Shown piece by piece: positions 1-7,415 of a stretch of DNA of 48,316 bases. Position 1 is the first letter of the stretch. Each line of letters begins with the position of its first letter. The stretch spans positions 1 through 48,316 of the forward strand of contig CANMNN010000031.1 in the NCBI GenBank assembly GCA_947499305.1, written 5' to 3'. The position numbers and the translations under genes are program-made. This stretch comes from an uncultured Arenicella sp. GTDB taxonomy: Bacteria > Pseudomonadota > Gammaproteobacteria > Arenicellales > Arenicellaceae. The notes beneath the pieces are model-generated. The model ran no database searches. It was not told the origin of the DNA and was given only the letters and a program-made list of their open reading frames with translations.

Positions 1-477
1 CTCTACTACGTTGAGTACTCGCCCTTTAAAACCCATTTCTAGCAGTTCATCCATTTCATTAACGGCCTTTACGGCTTGAGCGGAAGTTTGTACGGCTTCG
101 GCCACAAAACCTTGCATTAAACTGGCGATTTGCTGCGGTATCTGCATTTGGCGGCCCAACATGATGCCAGCAATATCTTTAGTGCAGTTCGCAATCTCGT
201 CTTGCTGAGTGATCATTACCAATAAGTCGCCACGATCAACCGGCATCATTAAACTATTGGGTAAGTTTGCTCGCAAACTAGTTTTAGCATCATCAGCCGC
301 ATTCTCTAGGTCAGAGATCGTATTGTAAATTTCTTCAGCTTTTTTCCAATCATCAGTCAAAGCTGCATCAATAAACAACGGCAGTTGTTCTGCGCATTGG
401 TGCGCGAGGCCTATATGCTCTTGAATAGGTCGAATGGGCGACTGGCCAAACATGTTGCTAAATGGGTTTCCTGCCAT
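1..477 (-). CDS. DUF47/TIGR00153 PhoU-like protein, 3' part cut by window edge
   Basis: The reverse strand reads open from an ATG at 475-477 to the window edge, giving 159 residues that begin MAGNPFSNMFGQSPIRPIQEH. The long helical pattern and the segment LVMITQQDEIANCTKDIAGIML match the DUF47 (TIGR00153, E. coli YkaA-like) family, which resembles PhoU and usually has about 225 residues, so roughly the last 65 lie outside. A clear AGGAG ribosome-binding site sits about six bases before the ATG and supports the start. In many proteobacteria this gene precedes a Pit-type phosphate permease. The downstream side is off the left edge, so that cannot be checked here. The family assignment is firm; the phosphate role is inferred from the family. 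Confidence 0.85.
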   Translation of the reverse strand, partial: MAGNPFSNMFGQSPIRPIQEHIGLAHQCAEQLPLFIDAALTDDWKKAEEIYNTISDLENAADDAKTSLRANLPNSLMMPVDRGDLLVMITQQDEIANCTKDIAGIMLGRQMQIPQQIASLMQGFVAEAVQTSAQAVKAVNEMDELLEMGFKGRVLNVVE

Positions 478-552
478 TGCGTTCTCCTAAAGCTTTTTAA
501 TTATGTATATCAGCATAGCATAGACGATTTCGGTCAGAGCCTCGCATCGCGG

Positions 553-1164
553 CTAAGAATCATAGAAATCTACCACACCCGATTCAATTGAGTATTCAGC
601 GCCAATTATCTTGATTTGATTCTTTTTAATCATGTTGCGCAATATTCTAGAACGCATTTGCAAGCCCTTAACCGATTGCTCAACATTGGCTCGCATTGCT
701 TTGTGGACAAGTTCATCTTTGCTAGCGTTAGGGTTTTGCACAACAATCGGGTGCACGGCCGGCGTTACGCGATCAACAATGGATGCCACGTTTGGCGACA
801 AGTCGTCAGGGTCATCAATCAGCGCTTCAACAGTGGCATTAATAGCGCCACAATGAGAATGACCGAGCACCACAACCAGTTGGGTGCCAAAATGTTGGCA
901 AGCAAATTCTACGCTGCCGATTTGTGATGGTGCAACAATGTTGCCGGCCACTCGAATTACAAATAAATCGCCTAAGCCGCGATTGAATACTAGCTCAGCA
1001 GGCACACGTGAATCAGAGCAGCCCAATACGATCGCAAAGGGGTTTTGCCCATCTTCAATGCCTTGGCGGCGAGTCTTAATGGTGATTTCGGCGCCGTCGG
1101 CGGTGCCCTCTATATAGCGTTTGTTGCCTTCTTTTAAGAGTTTTAGAGCTTTATCTGCGTCCAT
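553..1164 (-). CDS. Beta-class carbonic anhydrase
   Basis: This 203-residue protein should reversibly hydrate CO2 to bicarbonate in the cytoplasm. The beta-class zinc site is complete: C49-x-D51-x-R53 in GCSDSR, then H102 and C105 in GHSHCGA. Length and the motif RVAGNIV are typical of bacterial beta-carbonic anhydrases. No signal peptide is visible. It lies 75 bases upstream of the DUF47 gene on the same strand, but the two need not be co-transcribed. The ribosome-binding site before the ATG at 1164 is weak. Family identity is near certain; whether it serves carboxylases or pH balance cannot be told from context. Confidence 0.95.
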   Translation of the reverse strand: MDADKALKLLKEGNKRYIEGTADGAEITIKTRRQGIEDGQNPFAIVLGCSDSRVPAELVFNRGLGDLFVIRVAGNIVAPSQIGSVEFACQHFGTQLVVVLGHSHCGAINATVEALIDDPDDLSPNVASIVDRVTPAVHPIVVQNPNASKDELVHKAMRANVEQSVKGLQMRSRILRNMIKKNQIKIIGAEYSIESGVVDFYDS

Positions 1165-1213
1165 GTTTTTGGGGTGCTTTTTAATAGAATTGTTGTGAAT
1201 TGAGTGCTTGAAG

Positions 1214-2338
1214 CTAGTTTTTATGCAAAAGTCTAGCTTCTTTATAGTAACGAATTGCGCCAGGGTGCAATGGAATTGAGATGCCTGCGTGTGAGAGTTC
1301 TTTTTTGTCTAAGTCGGCCAATGACGGGTGCAGGGATTTGAAATCTCTGAAGTTCTCCACGACCTCCTTTACGACATGATAAATTGCTTTAGGAGAGGTC
1401 GACTCTGACGCTACGAAAGTTGCACCAAGACCAAACGACATAACGTCTTTATCCCCGCCATACATACCTTTGAGGACCCTACCGGTGCGATAATAGGGCT
1501 TGGCTTTGATTACTTGAGAAACCTCGGGACCTGTAATAGGAATTATTCTAATTTCACAGTCTTCAGCGAGCTCGCGTAAGTTGTCGTTGAGGCTGCTGGT
1601 TAGTAAAGTGATGGCTTCAATTTGTTTCGTGCAAAGTTGAGTGACTTGTTTGATGTCACTCATAGGGCGAACTTCTTTAAAGTTGTCGTTTGACCAACCT
1701 TTGATTTCAAGAAAGTCATCGATGATGCGATGTTGCAAAGAGCGTGTGTAGCCAAAGCTGACTCGACGGCCAGCTAAGTCATCGAAGCTCTGCACTTCGC
1801 TACTTGCGCGTACGATTAAGGCCAAAGGGTCGGCTTCTAACGCGAATACCGCTCGCAAGCTTTGGTTGGCGCCTTGTTTCTCAAATGCGCTGCTTCCATG
1901 GTATGCATGAAACTGCCAATCAGATTGAGCGAACACTAAGTCGAAATTACCGTCGCCGATCTCCTTTAAGTTATATATTGAACCGCCGGTGCTCTCTAAA
2001 GAGCAGCGAATTTTGTGTAGATTTTTGTGTCGATTTAATAGCCGACAAATCACGCCACCGATGGGAAAGTACACGCCTTGTACGCTGCCAGTGCCTAATA
2101 GAAGGTGTGACATATTTTTTATTGAGTCGGGTGTTTGCACTTCTCCATTTGCGACCTTTGCGTTCTGCTCAGCTTCATCTTGATTGTTGGGAAGATCGCA
2201 AGCCGCTAAGGTAATCGACAAAACAAACACTAGGGACAGCCTAGACACTTTTGCAACAAGCCATGGTGTTACTAGAGACAGCCTTGGCGCTCTTAGAGAC
2301 AGGGCAGGCGATGCGTTACGCAACATAAATTTATCCAA
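1214..2338 (-). CDS. TAXI-family TRAP transporter solute-binding lipoprotein
   Basis: The 374-residue product belongs to the TAXI (TRAP-associated extracytoplasmic immunogenic) binding proteins. Family features include LLLGTGSVQGVYFPIGGVIC near the start of the mature domain, LVFAQSDWQFHAYHG and a segment resembling FDDLAGRRVSFG. A hydrophobic stretch ending LAAC (Cys47) looks like a lipobox, so it is probably an acylated periplasmic protein. The N-terminus is unusually long, with about 30 residues before the hydrophobic core and three LSL-type repeats, so a later start (M5 or a GTG near codon 31) is possible. No TRAP membrane subunit lies nearby, so it is an orphan binding protein here and its substrate is unknown. 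Confidence 0.8.
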   Translation of the reverse strand: MDKFMLRNASPALSLRAPRLSLVTPWLVAKVSRLSLVFVLSITLAACDLPNNQDEAEQNAKVANGEVQTPDSIKNMSHLLLGTGSVQGVYFPIGGVICRLLNRHKNLHKIRCSLESTGGSIYNLKEIGDGNFDLVFAQSDWQFHAYHGSSAFEKQGANQSLRAVFALEADPLALIVRASSEVQSFDDLAGRRVSFGYTRSLQHRIIDDFLEIKGWSNDNFKEVRPMSDIKQVTQLCTKQIEAITLLTSSLNDNLRELAEDCEIRIIPITGPEVSQVIKAKPYYRTGRVLKGMYGGDKDVMSFGLGATFVASESTSPKAIYHVVKEVVENFRDFKSLHPSLADLDKKELSHAGISIPLHPGAIRYYKEARLLHKN

Positions 2339-2440
2339 GATGGGTAAGTGGTTTGACGCCTATACTATAAACAAAATGTAGGTTTAACTCTAGGCTCGCG
2401 CACAGCGAGATAGACCTAAACAAGCGCAGTAGCGTATTAT

Positions 2441-3478
2441 ATGGCGATGACAACATCTTCAAAACAATTGGTTTCTGAGTTTCAAGACATTGTGCTCAGC
2501 TCCTATGGCGAACATCAAAACTTCGAACGAACAGCTTGCCCGAAAGAGTGTTCCATAGGCGATTTAGTGTTTGTGTTTGACTCATCTTCAATACCGCAAC
2601 AAGCAAGTGTGATCGTAACCAGTGATGAGGTCGCTCAGATGATTAAAGATTCATCGAATGCGTTTATCGTCGTGGTAAAAGACGTTCGTTTAGCTCAAGC
2701 CAAAATTAAGCAACGGTTTGACGATTACAAAGTTGCCGATGCTGAATGGCAAGCGATTCACCCTAGTGCTGTGGTGCATGAAAGTAGCGAACTTGCCGCC
2801 GGTTGCCGAATTGGCCCAAACGCAGTCATTGGTGCCAATTGTGTGTTTGCTGAGAATGTAGTAATTCGTGCAGGCGCGATTATCGAACACGGAGTGACCA
2901 TTGGCGCTAATTCAGTTATAAACGCGAATGCCAACATCGGCTATGGTAGCAATCTCGGTGAGCGAGTAATGGTTCAAGCTGGCGCGGCGATCGGCACCGA
3001 GGGATTCGGTTTCGCTCCTGATCAAGAGAACCATTATCATCGAATACCTCATACTGGATACGTTCAGCTTGGCAATGATGTTCACATAGGCGCTAACAGC
3101 TGCATTGATCGAGGTACGTACGGAGCGACCTGTATAGCTGACGGTGTAAAAATCGATAATCTTGTCCACATTGCACACAATGTTGACGTTGGTGAAGACA
3201 CATTGCTCACTGCGCAAACGGTAATTGCGGGTTCGAGTAAAATTGGTAAGCGAGTAATCGCATCAGGTCAGACCGGAGTGCTTGATCATAAAACCGTCGC
3301 CGATGGCGCGATACTAGTGCAGCGCTGTGGCGTATCTGAGGATATACCGAGTGCCGGAATGTGGGCCGGCTCGCCAGCGAAACCATTCAAAGAATGGGTA
3401 CGCAGTATGGGCTTACAGAAAAAAGTGGCTAAATTAGAAACACAGATAAAAGAAATAAGGAAAGGTCTTGATAGTTAA
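2441..3478 (+). CDS. lpxD: UDP-3-O-acylglucosamine N-acyltransferase (LpxD family)
   Basis: This protein of 345 residues has an N-terminal LpxD uridine-binding-like domain (about 1-105), then left-handed beta-helix hexapeptide repeats (about 106-300) and a C-terminal helix. The segment IDNLVHIAHNVDVGEDT carries the expected catalytic histidine (H246). LpxD adds the N-linked hydroxyacyl chain in lipid A synthesis at the cytoplasmic membrane. It lies outside the usual bamA-skp-lpxD-fabZ-lpxA cluster and its C-terminal repeats (for example TAQTVIAGSSKIG) depart from the common form, so it may be a second, variant copy. A second ATG at codon 3 is an equally possible start. Family membership is solid; the exact acyl donor or sugar is not known. 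Confidence 0.82.
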   Translation: MAMTTSSKQLVSEFQDIVLSSYGEHQNFERTACPKECSIGDLVFVFDSSSIPQQASVIVTSDEVAQMIKDSSNAFIVVVKDVRLAQAKIKQRFDDYKVADAEWQAIHPSAVVHESSELAAGCRIGPNAVIGANCVFAENVVIRAGAIIEHGVTIGANSVINANANIGYGSNLGERVMVQAGAAIGTEGFGFAPDQENHYHRIPHTGYVQLGNDVHIGANSCIDRGTYGATCIADGVKIDNLVHIAHNVDVGEDTLLTAQTVIAGSSKIGKRVIASGQTGVLDHKTVADGAILVQRCGVSEDIPSAGMWAGSPAKPFKEWVRSMGLQKKVAKLETQIKEIRKGLDS

Positions 3479-3509
3479 CCTTCAGTCTTGAGATGAGGTC
3501 CATAGCTCT

Positions 3510-4160
3510 GTGAAAACGCCTCTTAAATTTATTCTGATTCCGCTCTTATTGAAATTAATCATGGTGCTAATCACTATGACCTGTCGCGTGCGTTGGCATA
3601 ACAGGGAAGTGCTCGGTGACTATAGAGGTAAAGGAGAGCCGGTCATATTCGGTATGTGGCACAATTGTTCTACATTCTCTCCTTGGGCGATGAAAGGCGA
3701 AGGTTTGACTTGTATGGTCAGCGCTAGTCGAGATGGAGAGTACATCGCAAGGTTGGCCTCTTTGTTCGGTAATAAAACGATTCGGGGTTCGAGTTCGAAG
3801 GGTGCGTCCGGAGCGACGAGAGCGGTTTTAAAATTGTTGCGCAGTGGTGAATCTGTAGCGTTAACACCAGACGGCCCGAGAGGCCCTAAATACAGTGTAC
3901 AGCCAGGTGTTGTTTGGTTGGCGTCGGCGGCTAAAGCTCCAATTGTGCCTTTTCATATTGAGGCAAGTAGGCAATGGATTCTGAATAGTTGGGACAATCA
4001 TCGTTTTCCGAAACCTTTTTCAACAATACACATCGGTATTGGTAATCCAATCATGGTTGATCGGGTCATGGTTAAAGAGAATCCTGAACTCGCGGCTAGT
4101 TTGGTTCAGGAAACCATGATGGATAATGTTAATGCCTTGAAAGCTGCAGCCGAGCGGTGA
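3510..4160 (+). CDS. DUF374 lysophospholipid-acyltransferase-like protein
   Basis: The 216-residue product starts at a GTG with a GAGG-type site upstream, 31 bases after lpxD. One N-terminal hydrophobic segment (about 6-26) precedes a domain with FGMWHN, SASRDGEYIARLASLFG, GSSSKGASGA and LTPDGPRGPKY. These are the DUF374 signatures, a branch of the LPLAT/LpxL superfamily. DUF374 enzymes are membrane-bound acyltransferases, some implicated in acylating Kdo or lipid A-type substrates. The usual HX4D is absent, as is normal for this branch. Its position directly after lpxD favours an envelope lipid role, which is an inference. Confidence 0.8.
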   Translation: MKTPLKFILIPLLLKLIMVLITMTCRVRWHNREVLGDYRGKGEPVIFGMWHNCSTFSPWAMKGEGLTCMVSASRDGEYIARLASLFGNKTIRGSSSKGASGATRAVLKLLRSGESVALTPDGPRGPKYSVQPGVVWLASAAKAPIVPFHIEASRQWILNSWDNHRFPKPFSTIHIGIGNPIMVDRVMVKENPELAASLVQETMMDNVNALKAAAER

Positions 4161-4198
4161 GCCACTGAAGAGCGTGTTAGCGATGAAAATAATAATTT

Positions 4199-4675
4199 AT
4201 GAAACTACTTTTTATTTGTACACACAATCGCTGTCGAAGTATTTTGGCTGAGGCAATTACGCGCGAGCTAGGCAAGGGGCGGATTACTGTCGCGAGTGCA
4301 GGGAGCTCACCTCAAGGCGAGGTGCATCCTTTATCTTTGCATTATCTGGCTGAGCATGAATTTGACATTGATGGTTTGCAGAGTCAGTCTTGGGATGATT
4401 TCGAGGGATTTGTCCCAGATGCGGTACTTACTCTATGTGATAGCGCCGCTAAAGAAAGCTGCCCGGTGTGGTTTGATGATTTAGTTCAAGTTCACTGGGG
4501 CTTGGCAGACCCGTCTAAGTCAATCGGTGTCGTCGGCCAACAGAAACAGAGATTTGGTGACACTATTGACGTGATTCAGCGCCGAATCAAAGCCTTGTTA
4601 GAGCATGATGTAGAGAATCTTAAGGGGCATGATCTGGGTTCGGTGTTGCGTCAAATTGCGACTCAAATTCACTAG
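4199..4675 (+). CDS. Low-molecular-weight phosphatase / thioredoxin-type arsenate reductase-like protein
   Basis: The 158-residue protein opens with ICTHNRCRS, the CX5R phosphate loop (C7 to R13) of low-molecular-weight tyrosine phosphatases. It also has C80 and C88 in LTLCDSAAKESCPV, the two extra cysteines of thioredoxin-coupled arsenate reductase ArsC, followed by WGLADPS. The three-cysteine relay favours arsenate reductase chemistry, giving arsenite in the cytoplasm. No arsR, arsB or acr3 gene lies near it. It follows the DUF374 gene by 38 bases and may be co-transcribed with lpxD. A protein phosphatase role cannot be ruled out. Confidence 0.8.
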   Translation: MKLLFICTHNRCRSILAEAITRELGKGRITVASAGSSPQGEVHPLSLHYLAEHEFDIDGLQSQSWDDFEGFVPDAVLTLCDSAAKESCPVWFDDLVQVHWGLADPSKSIGVVGQQKQRFGDTIDVIQRRIKALLEHDVENLKGHDLGSVLRQIATQIH

Positions 4676-4686
4676 GTTATACTATC

Positions 4687-4725
4687 AATCAGGTGGTAAG
4701 AAAAACTATCCTGATTCATTTTTCC
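4687..4725 (+). terminator. Weak possible terminator after the ArsC-like gene
   Basis: A 7-base inverted repeat, AATCAGG at 4687-4693 and CCTGATT at 4710-4716, has a 16-base loop and is followed by CATTTTTCC. It lies 12 bases after the stop codon. The stem is short and the loop long, so efficiency would be low. Confidence 0.3.
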
Positions 4726-4897
4726 AGTGCTCATAAAATACAAGCCAAGATGCATCAGTCTTCTGGTATTTAATGAGCTTGTTCAGGCTATTGCCTGCGG
4801 CGGTGCGCCTATGCATCGCACTATTAACTTGAACTTGACTTAAAATATTGCAAAGTTAATAGTCACGAACCTAAAGATAACGCTAAAGGAAGCACGC

Positions 4898-5827
4898 ATG
4901 AAAGCAAATAACATTCTCGAGACCATTGGCAATACCCCTCACATCCGAGTCACTCGCTTGTTTGGAGACCAGGCTAATGTTTGGATAAAGTCTGAGCGCG
5001 GAAACCCAGGAGGCTCGATTAAAGATCGCATTGCCTTAGCGATGATTGAAGATGCCGAGAAATCTGGCGTGTTAAGCCCGGGGGCGACAATAATTGAGCC
5101 GACCTCAGGAAATACTGGCGTGGGTTTGGCGATGGTCGCGGCCATTAAAGGCTATAAACTGGTTCTGGTTATGCCTGAGAGTATGTCGATTGAACGCCGA
5201 CGCTTAATGTTGGCCTACGGAGCCTCAATTGATCTGACCCCAAAAGAGAAAGGCATGGGCGGAGCGATTGCTCGCGCTAAAGAATTAGTCGAGCAGACTG
5301 ATGGCGCTTGGATGCCTCAGCAATTTGAAAACCCAGCGAACGTGTCAGTACACATTGAAACAACGGCCCAAGAAATTATCGCTGACTTTCCAGAGGGCGT
5401 TGATGTGATGATCACAGGCGTTGGTACTGGCGGCCACATCACCGGCTGTGCTCAAGTGTTGAAAAAACAATGGCCTAATATGAAAATATTTGCGGTAGAG
5501 CCAGCCTTGTCTCCAGTGATAAGTGGCGGTGATCCAGGCCCACACCCATTACAAGGCATTGGTGCCGGTTTTATCCCTGGCAACCTGCATACAGATTTGC
5601 TGGATGGCGCTATTCAGGTTGATGCTGATGATGCGCGTGAAATGGGCCGTCGATGTGCTGCCGAAGAAGGCATGTTGGTGGGTTTGTCGTCTGGCGCCAC
5701 ACTTGCCGCTATTGCCCAGCACCTAAACGACACCGATAATAAAAGCGCAACCATCTTGGGCTTTAACTACGATACCGGTGAGCGTTACTTGTCGGTAGCC
5801 GACTTTTTGCCGGAAGAATCTGCCTAG
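4898..5827 (+). CDS. cysK: Cysteine synthase (O-acetylserine sulfhydrylase)
   Basis: This PLP enzyme of 309 residues makes cysteine from O-acetylserine and sulfide. The PLP lysine is K42 in [11 protein letters not shown]. The substrate loop TSGNTG, the phosphate-binding [10 protein letters not shown] and the segment [14 protein letters not shown] follow in order. The last favours the CysK rather than the CysM subgroup, although annotation pipelines may call it CysM. Length is normal for the family. An AAGGA site precedes the ATG. It lies 222 bases after the ArsC-like gene and converges on the radical SAM gene, so it is probably transcribed alone. Confidence 0.93.
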   Translation: MKANNILETIGNTPHIRVTRLFGDQANVWIKSERGNPGGSIKDRIALAMIEDAEKSGVLSPGATIIEPTSGNTGVGLAMVAAIKGYKLVLVMPESMSIERRRLMLAYGASIDLTPKEKGMGGAIARAKELVEQTDGAWMPQQFENPANVSVHIETTAQEIIADFPEGVDVMITGVGTGGHITGCAQVLKKQWPNMKIFAVEPALSPVISGGDPGPHPLQGIGAGFIPGNLHTDLLDGAIQVDADDAREMGRRCAAEEGMLVGLSSGATLAAIAQHLNDTDNKSATILGFNYDTGERYLSVADFLPEESA

Positions 5828-5843
5828 TTATAAAGCCGCTCAC

Positions 5844-6770
5844 TTACGCTTTGGCGCTGTCAAAACGCTCAATGTATTGGCAGCGCTGACACAAGCTTTC
5901 AACAAGTTGTCCTTGTTTAAAGCCTCTGAGCATCGCCTGTGCTTTGCCCGACCCCAGTATGTCAATAATTGGAGTATCGGCAATATTGCCTAACTCTATC
6001 GCCGCCTCTTTGTCTAAACAACATGGAACTACCGTGCCATCGGCCAACACGCCAAAGTGTGACGACAAACCATAGCAAGTTCCGTTGGTTCCAAGCACAG
6101 GCAAGTCAAGGCTTGGCCAAATAAACTCGGTATCAAAGTGCAGATACAAGCGGCCTTTTATATTAATGCTCTTGCGTCGACGCACATCAATATTCGTTGG
6201 AGCCGAGAAATCAAAACGTTCGCAAATTTCGCCGAGCATTTTCGTATTTGGCGTTTGACTACCCAATGGATCGTTTAAATTCCAGAGCCTGAAGTTGAGA
6301 TACAGTTCAGGTCGTTGATTTAAGGCGCGCTCAGTATAAGCAAAAATTCGTTCTAAGTAGTTGCTCGGATCTTTGTCGGGAAAGTTATCGAAGAAGCTAT
6401 GCAGCGAGAAGTTAATTTGATGAAAACGTCTATGCAGCATCAACTCGTATTTCTCTGGGCGCAGTAGCACGCCATTGGTGACTAAAAAGATATTAGCGTC
6501 ATTCTCATCGCAGATCTCAATCATCTCTTTGAGATTCGGGTGTACTAGAGGGTCGCCCATTAGATGAAAGCAGATCAGCTCGGCTAGAGGCGCGACCTGT
6601 TCTACGGTGTGACGAAACAGTTCGAGGTCCATCATCTTGTTGTCACGAATCACCGCAGGGCAAAAACTGCACTGCAAGTTGCAGATATTGCTTATCTCAA
6701 TGTGGACTTTATGAAAGCGCTTTCGCTTTTTAATAGGTGTTTGAACAGCCTGTCGCTGAGAGTCAGTCAT
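5844..6770 (-). CDS. Radical SAM/SPASM-domain protein of unknown substrate
   Basis: The 308-residue protein has the radical SAM cluster motif C30-x3-C34-x2-C37 in SNICNLQCSFC. The core continues with HLMGDPLVHPNL and FLVTNG (the GGEP-like and beta-strand motifs). A C-terminal SPASM-type region carries further cysteines in GTCYGLSSHFGVLADGTVVPCC and LCQRCQ, so a second iron-sulfur cluster is likely. SPASM enzymes act on peptides, proteins or sugars. No candidate peptide substrate is visible beside it. It starts 7 bases after the SPOR gene's stop, so argS, the SPOR gene and this gene probably form one transcript. Family is certain; function unknown. Confidence 0.85.
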   Translation of the reverse strand: MTDSQRQAVQTPIKKRKRFHKVHIEISNICNLQCSFCPAVIRDNKMMDLELFRHTVEQVAPLAELICFHLMGDPLVHPNLKEMIEICDENDANIFLVTNGVLLRPEKYELMLHRRFHQINFSLHSFFDNFPDKDPSNYLERIFAYTERALNQRPELYLNFRLWNLNDPLGSQTPNTKMLGEICERFDFSAPTNIDVRRRKSINIKGRLYLHFDTEFIWPSLDLPVLGTNGTCYGLSSHFGVLADGTVVPCCLDKEAAIELGNIADTPIIDILGSGKAQAMLRGFKQGQLVESLCQRCQYIERFDSAKA

Positions 6771-6776
6771 CGGCGA

Positions 6777-7370
6777 CTAGCCGGTCTTCTTAACGGTGAA
6801 AACAAATGGGCGTACACCCAGTCTTTGTAATTTAGTCTTGGCCGTTTTAGCTTTGCGCTTGTCAGCATAGGGGCCGAGACGTACTCGGTACAATGTGCCT
6901 TTTTCTTCTGACGATCGCGTTTGGGTTATTGATTTAAAGCCTTTCAAGGCAAGTCGTGCTCGTAGCTTTTCGGCGTCAGCATGAGACTTGAATGACGCCG
7001 CTTGGAGATAATAATCGAGGTTAGAATCAGGCCGAGTTGGCTCTGAATCGGGCAAATCGTCGGGCATGATTTGCTCGATGTCTGGTAGCACGGTGTAGAA
7101 GTCGAATTCCTTTTCGGTGCTTTTATTTTTAATCAACTCTTCAATGGCTTTGTCTTCGGCATCACTGGCCTCTTGGTTAGATGAGAACAATGCTTTCAAT
7201 CCAGCACCAAACTCAGAATCACCGGTGCGCGCACCATTGATTAACATGCCAAGCACCACGCCAGAGACTAGAATGACCAGCATTAGGCCCCACGGAATAT
7301 TCCGGTTCTTGCTGGCTTTTTTCTTGGCTTTTGGCTTAGCCTTAGGTTTGATGCGTCGCGCTTGTGGCAT
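6777..7370 (-). CDS. SPOR-domain membrane protein (FtsN-like)
   Basis: The 197-residue protein has a short, very basic cytoplasmic N-terminus (K/R/A-rich, residues 1-24) and one membrane segment (about 27-46). An acidic linker precedes a C-terminal SPOR domain (about 118-194) with YYLQAASFKSHADAEKLRARL and YRVRLGPYADKRKA. This is the layout of the division protein FtsN, which binds denuded septal peptidoglycan through SPOR. Its place directly after argS is the usual location of ftsN-like genes in Gammaproteobacteria. The N-terminal FtsN activation motif is not obvious, so it could be another SPOR protein. Confidence 0.8.
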   Translation of the reverse strand: MPQARRIKPKAKPKAKKKASKNRNIPWGLMLVILVSGVVLGMLINGARTGDSEFGAGLKALFSSNQEASDAEDKAIEELIKNKSTEKEFDFYTVLPDIEQIMPDDLPDSEPTRPDSNLDYYLQAASFKSHADAEKLRARLALKGFKSITQTRSSEEKGTLYRVRLGPYADKRKAKTAKTKLQRLGVRPFVFTVKKTG

Positions 7371-7415
7371 GTCGGTTTTACTTGCTAACTTAAACAGTAA
7401 TACATTGTTTTGGGC

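Noticed and set aside
3781..3810. A tRNA T-loop-like GGTTCGAGT
   Set aside because: It lies inside the DUF374 coding frame and no cloverleaf forms around it.
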